64,000 nucleotides of DNA from NCBI GenBank assembly GCA_008360955.1, contig LUCM01004241.1, positions 36,828 through 100,827 on the forward strand, given 5' to 3'. Shown here piece after piece: positions 1 through 12,700 of this stretch. A program made the translations under genes and the position numbers. The stretch comes from Fasciolopsis buskii. Lineage: Eukaryota; Platyhelminthes; Trematoda; Plagiorchiida; Fasciolidae. Position 1 is the first letter of the stretch; each line of letters begins with the position of its first letter. Under the pieces are notes generated by a model that was not told where the DNA came from, did not search any database, and was given only the letters and a program-made list of their open reading frames with translations.

Positions 1-50
1 CGCAGAAACAGCCGATCCTGACGCTAGCTGTCTGGTGAAAGCAGCCAGGG
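1..50 (+). pseudogene. Error-laden inverted copy of end of dynein exon 4
   Basis: This matches the reverse complement of 13811-13861, the 3' end of the fourth dynein exon found. The copy has extra bases that shift the frame, and the splice donor GTAAGC is changed to GAAGCC. It is part of the left palindrome arm and is probably not a separate locus. Confidence 0.8.
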
Positions 51-2060
51 GAAGCCATAATAAACTTGATATATTACAGAAAAATGTTATTCGTTTAAAC
101 TGTGAAGTAGTCATTTAGATGTCTGAAAATGCACTAATTATCATGCCAGTTTTTAAGAATCTTAATTCTGCGGTCTCGCATTTCCAGACTTTTCAATCCA
201 GATTTTCAGAGCAGCAATGGACAGTGGAATTCTGCTCCAAAGGGTTAACCAAAAATGAAATTGACTGAGGTAGTATATTAAAAATGAGATGTACTATCAA
301 GCGATGACAGCACGAGATAAGCAGTCAAAACGTCTCTGGCAACAGAGGGCAAAGTGAGGGGATCGGGAAATCCATCCAAAACACTGATCGTGCTACGATC
401 AGAACAGTTAATTGTATGTCGCCGCAAGTTCAGCAATGTCCCGAAGAAAAACCCTTCGGATCATATTAACGTGAAGTTTGTCCCTGCAACCATTTCGTGA
501 CGGAAACACTTGACATCCTCGTAATCATGAGTGCCTCTTATGACGTCTGCGATGGCAGCAGCCTGATCAAGCAAGGGGAAACACAATAGTAGGAGCTTGA
601 AAGACCAAAAATGTGCTAAAGATCGGTCCCGACGCATTGCTAGCTTACGCCAACAGAAGCGCTGTCCTCAGTCACGATCAAATCGAACAGATCAGAAAAG
701 CAAAGGGCGAATACTAGTGAGACGTAACTAACATGTGTGCATTGCATTTGCCATGATGTGAGATGGTTTGTGTTAAGGTGCCTCCTACATGTGCGTCAGA
801 GGAGGTGGGTAATTACAACTAAGCAATATTTCGTATGTGTCATTCCAAACATGCAATAACACTCATTTTTTTGCACCTACTCAGGACGGCCTTTTTTTTT
901 CCGTCACGACCCCTGGTGATTCGGGCGAAAGGTTTAAAATAAAAAATTTTTGGGGTTTTATTTATTAATCCCAGTCTCAAATCAACCCTATTCGTAAGTC
1001 CTATAGTTTCTTTCTTTTTCCGCTAACGTTTCACTAACTTCAGCTATGTCTTTATCAGTTCCGGGCCGGAAATAGATTGACGGAGTACTGTCGGGTAACA
1101 CATACAGCCAAGGGCCAAATCACCATGAAATTTTTCAAACCCAGTAACATGAATTGGTAATCTACTGGTGTACATTGTTAGCGAAGAAAATTGCGTCTGG
1201 TCTCAACTCCAAGCGCGAGGCTGCATGAAGACAGCAAGAGGCAACCGAACAGCGATTAAGTGTAAAAGATAAGATTGTATTGATGACAGCCCGAGACTAG
1301 AAGACGATAAGCGTGTCCCTAAATATGACCAGAAGATACTAAACCACGAAATTTTCAGTTAATTATCTTTAGCTGGTTATGTTATTCCCAGACTTCTTCC
1401 CATTTCTTGGCCATGAAAGGTTCTGGACTCGCATTCATCAACCAACTGGAAGTCTTTGTTAACTATGCGCACAAGAGTGCCGGTTAACCGGATTTCTTTT
1501 TTTGGACTTTGTAATTTGTTCCTCAGATTGTCCATGTTAATCTGCGCAATGCAACAATTGAGAGGGGAAGTACTTCCGCTGAACAAAACCTGACACGTAA
1601 TATCAGTTGATCACGTAGTGGGGCATCGTAATGGCCATGTATTCAGCGTTGTCCATTTTTTGACGGATGTGAGTATATTTCACACGTGAGCAAAAAATGC
1701 GAAGTGTGATATTAATGAAAGTCTTGCGTCCAAGAACGTGAGCCTAAATCGAAGGAACCAACAGTTTTGATTTCCTAATTTTATACGCGAAGCATTTCTT
1801 TCGATTTAATTGCACTTTTTGGCGAACTCATTTCCTCAGTGACCCTTCCCCAGATGTAGAACTGTTTTGACATGCAAGTGTCGTCATACATCTAATTCTT
1901 TCCCATTCCAGCTGAAAAACCGGTTGTTGTTGTTTATTCCTGAATATTCACCTTTTGTCACTTTCCAAGCATGACATTGCACAGAAGTTGTTTTTGCCAG
2001 GTTTTACATGCTAGATTTGCATTTCGTAGTGAATGCAAATTCTCCCTTTAAATTCCTTAG

Positions 2061-2225
2061 ACTGTCTCAAAACGGCATCGGCTACCGAAGGAGAGCAAGC
2101 CTCAGCACCGAACTCCACTGTTTGTTTTTGGAATTCATTCCTTCGACCCGCGATCGACTTACATGGTACATGATGAACCACTTTTCCGAGATGGCCATTT
2201 ATTAGAAGTAATCAAACAAGTTCAG
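2061..2225 (+). pseudogene. Error-laden inverted copy of dynein exon 5
   Basis: This corresponds to the exon at 11968-11813 (156 bases) but spans 165 bases here. Single-base insertions and deletions break the reading frame several times. The flanking CCTTAG acceptor and CAG|GTAA donor are still visible. It is interpreted as an artefactual or decayed mirror copy within the left palindrome arm. Confidence 0.8.
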
Positions 2226-4460
2226 GTAACGTCCCGTAGACTGAAGCTGAGTCGCTGTTTAGTCGCGATATCTGGCATTATTTAAAAATTATACCTGCAA
2301 TGAATTAGATCTAGTCGTAATTCCGGTTGTTACTCATGGCAGACTGGGTAGCAGCAGCTTTGAAGGAATATTGAGAAGATCAAATAATGGTTCGTTCGAT
2401 CCGTTAAGATCGCCTGAAAGCTAATAGCAACTTTATACCAAAATAGATTTAGTCCCAAAATTACGGCCAAAAGTAACTTTTATGAAACTTTACCTTTCGC
2501 CTTACCATTTCTCTCAGTATTTCGGAACTAAGTGGAAATTTATTACTCGAAAGTTGTGTTAAAATCAACTTTGGAAAATGTTCATCTCACTGACGGTATC
2601 GAGATCATTCGTTTCTGCATAGGCTCTGAAACGTGATCGATCTTCAAATAGGCGCATTTAGGCATGCGTATTGCAAACGGTTCCTAATATCAGCGCATAG
2701 CTCCGCAGTTTTCCGAATCCTGATGGTCTTATAAAGTAGAGACATGTACTGACCCTGTGTCAGGTATTTTTGACTTAAGCCCAATGATCTTGATATAATT
2801 CCGAAATACCGCGGTAAATGGCATACATCATAGGTTAGACCTCAAACCTAGCAAAATCAGAATATAACAGTCCATTTTGGGAAAATTTCTTGTTTAAACG
2901 CTGCTGTTGCCTGTCGTGCCCAACTTGATAATGTTAAGGCGATTTGATTACAAAACGTCTGGAACAGTGTTTATGAACATGAAGCTCAACCTGAGCAACT
3001 GGGGCAGTAGAGGAAAGAATAAAATCTCCACTGGGAAAAACCCTTATCAGGACCGTGGATGCGCCAAGGCCGGACCGTTCAATCGTATGTCCTCTTACAC
3101 CACCTATCCCATTTTTAGTCACCTGGCTGCACCGCGAGCGATACTTTAGCGCCTCAACATAAAATCAACTATCAGTTAATCGGTACCATTCCAATTCAAC
3201 GAATCTCGACTATCGATACACTGTTTGATAAAAGAATTCTGGATTGGATCTATTTGTGCCTGAATACCATAAACATCAGTCGTGCAAAGAGGTCCAAGCG
3301 TCAAAGCTTGTTTGCGAAGATACTGTTAATCAGTTTAGTAGCAAAATAGAACAATAACGGACTGGAACAACAGCTTTTAAAATGGGAATTATTCCAACAT
3401 TGCCATACTTGCAATTTAAAGCAGTGCCTCACGTGTGTATTCCGAAATGACCGAATCACTTACTTTCTCATCTAATGGCCCATTGGGATGTGGCGTGTGG
3501 TTGTGTGTGTGTATGCATGTCCAACTCACTCATAAGAGCTGGAACAATACTTTAGACAACTCGTGCGGGAAGCCAATAATCCCTTATGGTAATTATTTAT
3601 GACTTGACTCAACCAGTTTTTTTTCAATCTGGCTGTTTTGTAAAACTCGCCGCTTTCGTGAACAGCCGTGACATTTTATTTTTAAAGATTTTATTTTGAG
3701 ATCTTGAGAATCGGGATCTACTGGACAGTTGAAACTACCTTTCCAAATGTACACTTTACATAGGATGACCGTGAACAAAGTCACATCTAATTGGCGTCTA
3801 ATTTCGAACGGAGCACTCTTTGGAGGCATTGGTCATTGAGCAGCAATGGTATCGCCGTAAGTAGAAAGAGTGCGAAATCAGGTAGAAACACAAGATTGTG
3901 CTTATCGAACTTCTTCCAAGATATCCCATTTTGACATCGTGATTAGTTAACCGGAATAGAATGTAAAAATCTGTTCCTACAAGAAGATTACAATATCAAT
4001 GAAAGTTTGCCTATGAATAATTTTTGGCTATAGATTTACTTTAATTCTGTCAAACGGATTCCTTAATCAGTACTCGCAAGTCATCATCCGTGGCACCTAA
4101 TGCATTCTGGTTTTTTGGTTTTGCCATGATTGGGGACAGCCAATATAAAAATCACCAACCATCCTAGAAGAAAACTAAAAACCACAAGACAAAATTGTTT
4201 AGCTAAACTGGCTGCCCTCAGAGAAATTTGATAGTTAATGATAGTTTTAAGAGGTTTTTAGGTTTCCTCCAGGTGGATCTTATGAACGCAACACGGAAAT
4301 CCAAGCATACCGATTGTTGGTCGTGTTTCTGACGATGGGTTTCCGTACGTTTTTTTCCCAACGTCCCGTATACCCTCTGAATGGTGAAATCGAGATATAG
4401 GTCGTGCTGTAAACATGCCAGTATGCGTCCAATATCGAGAAAAAATTTCATCTCTAGAAA

Positions 4461-4910
4461 GAACAAGTGTTTAATATCAAAAACCTCGTGCCCGACCCAT
4501 ATTTCAGATGCATTCCCACTTCGACCCGTTCCTCGGAGTTCGAGAACAGACACTAACGAGAAGAATTCGAGAGAGAGTTAAACCCAGTGCGGAATGTGGG
4601 AGCCCCGACAAAGACATGCTATCACAAGTATCATGAAGACTTATGGCGCGAGTCAATGACTAGCGGGCCTCTGAGAACAATCAACTTGAAAGTGTGAAAC
4701 AGTCTTTAAACGCGAAGCGAAGAGAGCTGCGAACAAGGCTCTGTAGAAGGAGTGCAGCTCTTGCAATAATGGTTCTAAGACGTTTAAGCGTCTACAGTTC
4801 GCTAAAGATTCACGATTTTCTATCGGAGCGAAAACGGCTAACATGAAAGGTAAGCGAGTCATTAACAATAATGATTTCCAAAACTTAATGTGCAAACAAG
4901 CTACAGCAAA
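4461..4910 (+). pseudogene. Error-laden inverted copy of dynein exon 6
   Basis: This corresponds to the exon at 9713-9425. The first 45 bases or so match well, then the copy swells to about 450 bases against 289. It carries a large extra segment near 4735-4800 and many small insertions. The final CAGCAAA|GTAAGTC donor matches the clean copy exactly. The reading frame is destroyed. Such a locally bloated copy between matching ends suggests a low-quality read stretch rather than evolution. Confidence 0.8.
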
Positions 4911-7234
4911 GTAAGTCATTTCCATGATGATGAGTTTTACTGATTCACCATCACACCGAAACAGTGAGCAGTAGAGCAAAGAATTCGCAAATCTTTCTAT
5001 CGACAGTATTTCTCACAAGATACAACTAATTCAATGTTGCTTTTTGTTCGCGACTTCCAGAACTGAATACAGCTTATGGTAAGAAAAAGACAAACTTAGA
5101 TATCTTAGCGGACCCGAAATTCATGACCAAAGGATGTCACATTTTACTTAAGAGAGGACAATTTTTTTGTTTTTGGACAGTCCCCGCGCTCCATTGATCT
5201 CTCATGGTGCGAGGATAGAAAAAATCCCTTGCAGTTTATACACCCACTTCCAACCTAATGAAAATACATTTCCGGTGGACGCACATAAGTTTATCCTGTC
5301 TCTTGTCTCTGTCGACATACCATGTGTATCACGGAAGATACGCAATCTAGTATTTGTCCTATTTTTAGTAGTGGTGTGTGGTTCAATGTGATGGACTCAT
5401 CCCCATTGAAATGTTGCTTTCAGCATCCATCGACAAAAGGGGAAAAACGTGTGAAAATACCTTGTCAGTGACTGTTATGACTGCTCTTGAATGACCAGTA
5501 CCATATTAGTGACAACATGTGGTCAATTTACCCAAAATAATTTCACATTTTGAACAGAGCGTATCTAATCAGCTATAGTGTAACAAGTAAAATATGTTGA
5601 AGAATGGTGGAAAGAGGTTAAAGTAGCTGGGTTTGCAATGTCTGCAGCCGTATCAAACTAAAATAGTCTTTTCAAGCGCCTTGGAGAATTTCTCGTTCTC
5701 ATCCGCCAGCCAAGGCCTTTTGTATGGCCCGGAAGACCTGAGTCTCAATTGCTTTTTGATTTTATTCAGGGGAAAAAACATCCCGATGTGATGTTTGTTC
5801 GCGATATTTCCGCAGGTGCTTTTCTTACTGCCTAGTCATTGATAAGTCTCCTGGCTGCAACTATCCGTGTACCAAAACTGTCCTCTTGGCCCACATAGTG
5901 TATGTAAGGTTAGCGTACGATGTTCTAAGTAGCTATACTTTAGTACACACAACGAATTGGTAGACACGCTAAATGGCTTGTAAAGTAACATGCTGGAAGA
6001 TAAGAGGTAAGGAAGAAATTTGAGTGTGGTAATCAGTTTGTACTTGGAATGGGGCTTCGGTTGTAATGCAACCGGAAATAGCAGTTATCGGGTGTAGGAA
6101 CGGACAGTTGAATAAATCGATTAATTTCAAACCTACTATGGTAACGATTTGCAAGGTACGCAATGCAGTATTCAACCGGTAGGCAAAATACGGTGTATTT
6201 CAGAATCGGCCGATCGTTATCTCAATGGTGCACATATTTGGCCGTGTACGTTTGTGTAAGATCCTCGGAGTCTGGTCTCATTGGACACAAAAATTGGTTG
6301 GAAAGTCTCTACGAAAAATAGCATATTATAGAAGAGTTTTTGTAATGATTGTGCAACCTGATTGTATTTTAGTTTTAGTTGTATACAGTAGTGCACAGTC
6401 AAACCAAGTGACAACCGTCTGGGTAAATCTGCACATCAAGTGACCGGGAGCTAGAGGGAGCCTGTTGAAACCGGACCTTTCGGATACGCGCCTACAATTC
6501 ATGTCCTTGGTTTATCTGTCTGATGACAATGCCTGAGGCGGGGTTCACACGCATGGATCATGCCGACAATTGCTCCACCCCCTTGAATGCGCTCGGACTC
6601 TATCATTCATAATGGTATAGAGACACCCGACTCGAACGCCGCCTAACAAGACAAACCCACTTGGACAGTTATCGCAAGGTGTGAAACCGCTACTACAATA
6701 TCTGCAAATCACACAAAACGTGGGGGCCCGGTGAGGAAAAACCTCCACAGAAACGGCAATGGATTTTTTGTGATGAATGTGAAATAAAATTTTTCCTCGA
6801 ATGTATGAAAAGATCATTCATAATTTTGTCAATGTAATTACTGAAGACGAACAGCTGCCACGGTCATCAATCGTTGTATCTAGCCTCACTATTGCTACAC
6901 AGACGTTTCGAATTAACGCACAAACATGATTTTGACTTTATTCGCAGAGGCTTGTGAAAATATGAATCCCCCATCACGCCACCGTCTTCCGTACACGTAA
7001 GTTTTTCGATTCCTCGTATCGCATTTTCAAGTAGTAGATCTTATTGTGAACTGACCTATACCACATTCAATCAAACAGCCGTCCGTTGGTAGACCTGCTA
7101 ATGCGCCACACGTCTTCGACTACCGTGGGTAAGTCCTTATCTCAAAGGCAAAGTTCTCTCACATATCGAAACGTTGGCGCACTACCATCTAGCCAACAAC
7201 GGCTGTTGTTATTAATATTATGAACGAAACGTGT

Positions 7235-7490
7235 GATCTTTATTGTGAATGATATAATATTAATAACACAGCGTTGTTGGTAGATGTAATGCGCCAACGT
7301 TTCGACTACCGTGGGTAGTCTTTCTCAAGGCAAGTTTTACAATCGAAACGTTGTTGGTAGATGTAATGCGCCAACGTTTCGATTGTAAAACTTGCCTTGA
7401 GAAAGACTACCCACGGTAGTCGAAACGTTGGCGCATTACATCTACCAACAACGCTGTGTTATTAATATTATATCATTCACAATAAAGATC
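7235..7490. repeat. Perfect palindrome core with 20-base loop
   Basis: Positions 7235-7352 and 7373-7490 are exact reverse complements over 118 bases. They are separated by a 20-base loop, 7353-7372. Just outside, identity falls abruptly to the noisy level of the outer arms. The loop sequence also occurs inside each arm, so the core contains nested inverted and direct copies of the same 28-base segment. Confidence 0.93.
7349..7453 (+). other. Hammerhead-ribozyme-like inverted repeat (Penelope-type terminal motif)
   Basis: A 28-base stem (7349-7376 with 7426-7453) encloses, in order, GTT, a short region (7379-7395), CTTGAGA (7396-7402), a perfect 7-bp hairpin GACTACC-CAC-GGTAGTC (7405-7421) and GAAA (7422-7425). 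This is the order of a type I hammerhead: stem III, cleavage triplet, stem I, CTGANGA, stem II, GAAA, stem III. The first core box deviates from CTGANGA and stem I is weak, so activity is doubtful. Terminal repeats of Penelope-like elements are known to carry hammerhead motifs. The assignment is inferred from layout only. A mirrored copy lies in the left arm. Confidence 0.5.
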
Positions 7491-9424
7491 CTACTGCTTG
7501 AAAATGCGATACGAGAATCGAAAAACTTACGTGTACGAAGACGGTCTTGATGATTCATATTTTCACAAGCCTCTGGAATAAAGTCAAATCATGTTTATCG
7601 TTAGATCGAAACGTGTGAGCAGTGAGGCTAGATACAACGATGATGACCGTGCAGTGTCGTTCTTCAGTTTACATGAAAATTATGAATGATTTTTCATACA
7701 TTCGAGGAAAAATTTTATTTCACATTCATCACAAAAATCATTGCCGTTTCGTGGAGGTCCGCACTGTGATTTGCGATATTGTAGTAGCGTTTCACACTTG
7801 CGATCAACTGCCAAGTGGGTTTGCTGTTAGGCGGCGTTCGATCGGGTGTCTCATACCATAGAATGTAGAGTCGAGCGCATTCAAGGGGGTGAGCAATGGT
7901 CGGCTGATCACGTGTGACCCCCGCCTCAGGCTTGGTCATCAGACAGATAAACAAGGACATGAATTGTACGCGCGTATCCGAAAGGTCCGTTTCAACAGCT
8001 CCCTCTGCTCCGGTCACTTGCGATTTACCCAGTACGGTTGTCACTTGGTTTGATTGCACTACTGTATACAACTAAAACTAAAATACAATCAGTTGCACAA
8101 TCATTACAAAACTCTCTATAATAGCTATTTTTCGTGAGACTTTCCAACCAATTTTTGTGTCCAAATGAGACAGACTCCGAGGATCTACACAAACGTACAC
8201 CCAAATATGTGCACCATTGGATAACGATCGGCCATTCTGAAATACACGTATTTGCCTACCGGTGAATACTTGCATGCGCTACCTTGCAAATCGTTACAAG
8301 TAGGTTTGAATTTATCGATTTATCCAACTGTCCGTCCTACACCCGATAACTGCTATTTCCGGTTCATTCAACCGAGCCCATTCCAAGTACAAACTGATTA
8401 CCACACTCAAATTTCTCCTTACCTCTTATTTTCCAGCATGTTACTTTACAAGCCATTTACGTGTCTACCAATTCGTTGTGTGTAGTAAAGTAAGCTACTT
8501 AGACATCGTACGTAACCTACATACACATGTGCAAGGACAGTTTGGTACACGATAGTGCACAGGAGACTTATCAATGACTAGAGTAAGAAAGCACCTGCGA
8601 ATATCGCGACAAACATCACATCGGGATTTTTTCCCTGAATAAATCAAAAAGCATTTGAGAACAGTCTTCGGGCATACAAAGGCCTGTGGATGAGAACGAG
8701 AAATTCTCCAAGGCGCTTGAAAATACTATTTAGTTGAACGGCTGAGACATTGCAAAACCCAGCTACTTTAACCTCTTTCCACATTCTTCAAATATTTTAC
8801 TTGTTACACATAGCTGATAGAACGCTCTGCAAAATGTGAAATTGATTTTGGGTAAATTGACCACATGTTGTCAATAATAGGTACTGGGTCATTCAAGAGC
8901 AGTCAACAGTCCTGACAAGGATTTCACACGTTTTTCCCCTTTTTGTGATGGCATGCTGAAAGAACATTTCAATGGGGATGAGTCCATCACTTGAACCACA
9001 CACACTACTAAAAATAACAAAATACTAATGCGTATCTCGTGATACACATTATGTCGACAGAGACAGAGAGACAGATAAACTTGTGGTCCACCGAAATTAT
9101 TTTCATTAGGTTGAAGTTGTATAAACTGAAGGATTTTTTCTATCTCGACTAGAATCAATGAGCGCGACTGTCAAAAACCAAAAACTGTCCTCTCTTAAGT
9201 AAAATGTACATCCTGGTCATGAATTTCGGGTCCGCTAAGATATCTAAGTTTGTCTTTTTCTACCAAAGCTGTATTCAGTTCTGAAGTCGCGAACAAAAGC
9301 AACATGAATAGTTGTTATCTTGTGAGAAATACTGTCGATAGAAAGATTTGCGAATTCTTTGCTCACTGCTCCTGTTTGGTGTGATGGTGAATCAGTAAAA
9401 CTAACATCATCTGAAATGACTTAC
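7491..9424. other. Intron-like sequence with no recognisable exon
   Basis: This is right-arm sequence between the palindrome core and the last dynein exon. There is an open frame on the minus strand at 8071-7715 (118 codons), but it has no similarity I recognise and no clear splice context. I see nothing else. Confidence 0.6.
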
Positions 9425-9713
9425 TTTGCTGAGCTTGTTTTATAATGTCAACTGTAATTTTGCCGTTTTCGTGATAGAAATCGTGAATCTCCGTAAACGT
9501 ACGTCTGTAAGCATCAACTGCTTCGAACGCTCGCGTTAAAGACTGTTTCACACTTTCAATGATGTCTTTTAGCCCCGTGTCTTCTGCAAACATGTGTTGC
9601 AGTTGTGGTCCCACACCGCACGTTTTCTCTTCGAATTTGTTGTTGATAACGGGTCGAGTGAATGCATCGAAATATGGGTCGGGCACGAGGTTTTTGATAT
9701 TAAACACTTGTTC
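9425..9713 (-). CDS. DNAH6: DNAH6-like exon 6 of six (last present)
   Basis: The acceptor is GAATTCTCAG| and the donor is CAGCAAA|GTAAGT. The exon is 289 bases, entering in phase 0 and leaving one base. Motifs are NLVPDPYFDAFTRPVINNKF, EEKTCGVGPQL and a helical stretch ending TVDIIKQAQQ. A good donor shows the gene continues, but no partner exon follows down to the palindrome loop at 7372. Confidence 0.93.
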
Positions 9714-12700
9714 CTGAGAATTCAAATAGAGAAACTGGTGTTACAGAACTAAATGCGACATACATTTATACGGACGTGGTGAAAAACGTACGGAACCATC
9801 GTCCAGGAAACACGACCAACAATGGTATGCTGGATTTCCGTGTTGGGTTCATAAGATCCACCTGGAGGAAACCTAAAAACCTCTATAACATCATTAACTA
9901 TCAAATTCTCTGAGGCAGCCAGTTTAGCTAAACAATTTCTGTCTTGTGGTTTTCTGTTTCTTCTAGGATGGTTGGTCATTTTTATTGGCTGTCCCCAATC
10001 ATGGCAAAACCAAAAACCAGAATGCATTAGTGCCACGGTGATGACTGCGAGTACTGATTAAGAATCCGTTTACAGAATAAAGTAAATCTATAGCAAAAAA
10101 CTTATCATAGGCAAACTGTTCATTATATGTAATTTCTTGTAGGAAACAGATTTTTACATTCTATTCCGGTTACTAATCACGATCAAATTGGATATCTTGG
10201 AGAAGTTCATAAGCACAATCTTGTGTTCTACCTGTTTCCGCCACTCTTCTATTACGGCTAACCATGTGCTCAAATGACCAATGCCATCCAGAGTGCTCCG
10301 TTCTAAATAGACGCCAATTAGATGGTGACTTTGTCACGGTCATCTATGTAAGTCGTACACTTGGAAAGGTATGTTTCAACTGTCCAGTAGATCGATTCTC
10401 AAGATCTCAAAATAAAATCTTTAAAATAAAATGTCACGGCTGTTCACGAAAGCGGCGAGTTTACAACAGCCAGATTGAAAAACTGGTTGAGTCAAGTCAT
10501 AAATAATTACCATAAGGGATATTGGCTTCCCGGCACGAGTTGTCTAAAGTATTGTTCCAGTTTATGAGTGAGTTGGACATGCATACACACACACACACAC
10601 GCACCATCCAATGGGCTCATTAGATGAGAAAGTAGTGATTCGGTCATTCGGAATACACACGTGAGGCACTGCTTTAAATTGCAAGTATGGCAATGTTGGA
10701 ATAATTCCCATTTTAAAAGCTGTTTCCAGTCCGTATGTTCTATTTTTGCTACTAACTGATAACAGTATCTTCGCAACAAGCTTTGACGCTGGACCTTTTG
10801 ACGACTGAATGTTATGGTATTCAGGGCACAAATAGTCCAATCCAGAATTCTTTACTCAAACAGTGTACGATTATGTCGAGATCGTTGAATTGGAATGGTA
10901 CCGATTAACCTGATTAGTTGATTTTCTGTTAGGCGCTAAAGTATCCTCGCGGTGCAGCCGGTGACTAAAAATGGGATAGGTGGTGTAAGAGGAATATCGA
11001 TTGAACGGTCCGTGCTGGCGCATCCAAACGGTCCTGATAAGGGTTTTTCAGTGGAGATTTTATCTTTCTCTACTGCCCCAGTTCTCGGTGAGCTTCATGT
11101 TCATAAAACACTGTTCAGGACGTTTTGTAATCAAATCGCCTTAACATTATCAAGTTGGCACGACAAGGCAACAGCAGCGTTAACAAGAATATTTTCCCAA
11201 ATGGACTGTTCATATTCTGATTTGCTAGGTTTGAAGTCTAACCTATGATGTATGCCATTTACCGCGTTATTTCGGAATTATATCAAGATCATTGAGGCTT
11301 AAGTCAAAAATACCTGACACAGGGTCAGTACATGTCTCTACTTTATAAGACCACTCAGGAGTTCGGAAACTGCGGAGCTATGCGCTGATAATTAGGAACC
11401 TTGCAATACGCATGCCTAAATGCGCCTATTTGAAATTGATCACGTTTCAGGCCTATGCGAACGAGATCTCGATACGTCAGTTGAATGACATTTTCCAGTG
11501 ATTTTAACACAACTTCGAATAATTTCCACTTAGTTCCGAAATACTGAGAGAAATGGTAAGAAAGGTAAGTTTCATAAAAGTTACTTTTGGCCGTAATTTT
11601 GGACTAAATTATTTTGGTTAAAGTTGCTGTTGCTTTCAGGCGACTTAACGGATCGAACGACCATATTGATCTTTCAAATATTCCTCAAGTGCTGCTACCA
11701 GTGCCATGAGTAACACCGAATACGACTAGATCTAATTCATGCAGGTATAATTTTAAATATGCCAGAATATCGCGACTAAACAGCGACATCAGCTTCAGTC
11801 TACGGGGCGTACCTGAAACTTGTTTATTACTTCTAATATGCCATCTCGGAAAAGTGGTTCATCAGGTACCATGTAAAGTCGATCGGGGTCAAGAATGAAT
11901 TCCAAAACAAACAGTGGAGTTGGTGCTGAGGGTTGCTCTCCTTCGGTAGCCGATTGCCGTTGAGAAGTCTAAGGATTTAAACGGGAGAATTGCATTCAAC
12001 TACGAAATGCAAATCTAGCATGTAAAACCTGCAAACAACTCTGTGAATGTCATGCTGAAGTGACAAAAGTGAATATTCAGGAATAACAACAACAACCGGT
12101 TTTTTCAGCTGAATGGAAGAATTAGATGTATGACGAACTTGCAGCAAACAGTCTACATGAGTCACTGAGGAAATGAGTTCGCCAAAAGTGCAATTAATCG
12201 AAAGAAATGCTTGGTTAAAATTAGGAAATCAAACTGTTGGTTCCTTCGATTTAGCTCACTTTTGGACGTAGACTTTCATAATATCACACTCGCATTTTGC
12301 TCACGTGTGAAAATATACTCACTCCGTCAAAAATGACAACCTGAATACATGCATACGAATGCCCCCTACGTGATCAACTGATATTAACGTTTCAGGATTT
12401 GTTCAGCGGAAGTACTTCCCTCTCAATTGTGCATTCGCAGATTAACATGGACAATTGAGAACAAATTACAAAGGTCCAAAAAAGAAATCCGTTAACCGGC
12501 ACTTTGTGCGAAATAGTTACAAAGACTTCCGTTGGTTGATGAAAATGCAGTCAAGAACCTTCATGGCCAAAATGGGAAGAAGTTGGAATAACATAACAGC
12601 TAAGATTAATTAAACTGAAAATTTTTCGTGGTTTAGTATCTTCTGGTCATAATTTAGCGGACACTGCTTATCGTCTCGTAGTCTCGGGCTGTCATCAAAC

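Larger units (their letters stand above)
1..7352. repeat. Left arm of giant imperfect palindrome (error-like copy)
   Basis: This arm is the reverse complement of 7373-13861, collinear over its whole length. Position 1 matches the complement of about 13861, 2900-2950 matches about 11130-11170, 4020-4120 matches about 10020-10110, and 5185 matches about 9175. Differences are mostly one-base insertions and deletions, roughly one every ten bases, with some denser stretches. The arm is about 860 bases longer than its partner. Every dynein exon copy in it is frameshifted, while the partner copies are open. This pattern suits raw long-read error rather than old duplication. No independent genes are called here. 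Confidence 0.93.

Noticed and set aside
1..7352. Open frames in the left palindrome arm
   Set aside because: They are mirror copies of intron or exon DNA with indel noise; no independent coding signal.
7715..8071. 118-codon minus-strand frame beyond the last dynein exon
   Set aside because: It has no similarity to the expected DNAH6 linker segment, no clear splice sites, and low-similarity composition.
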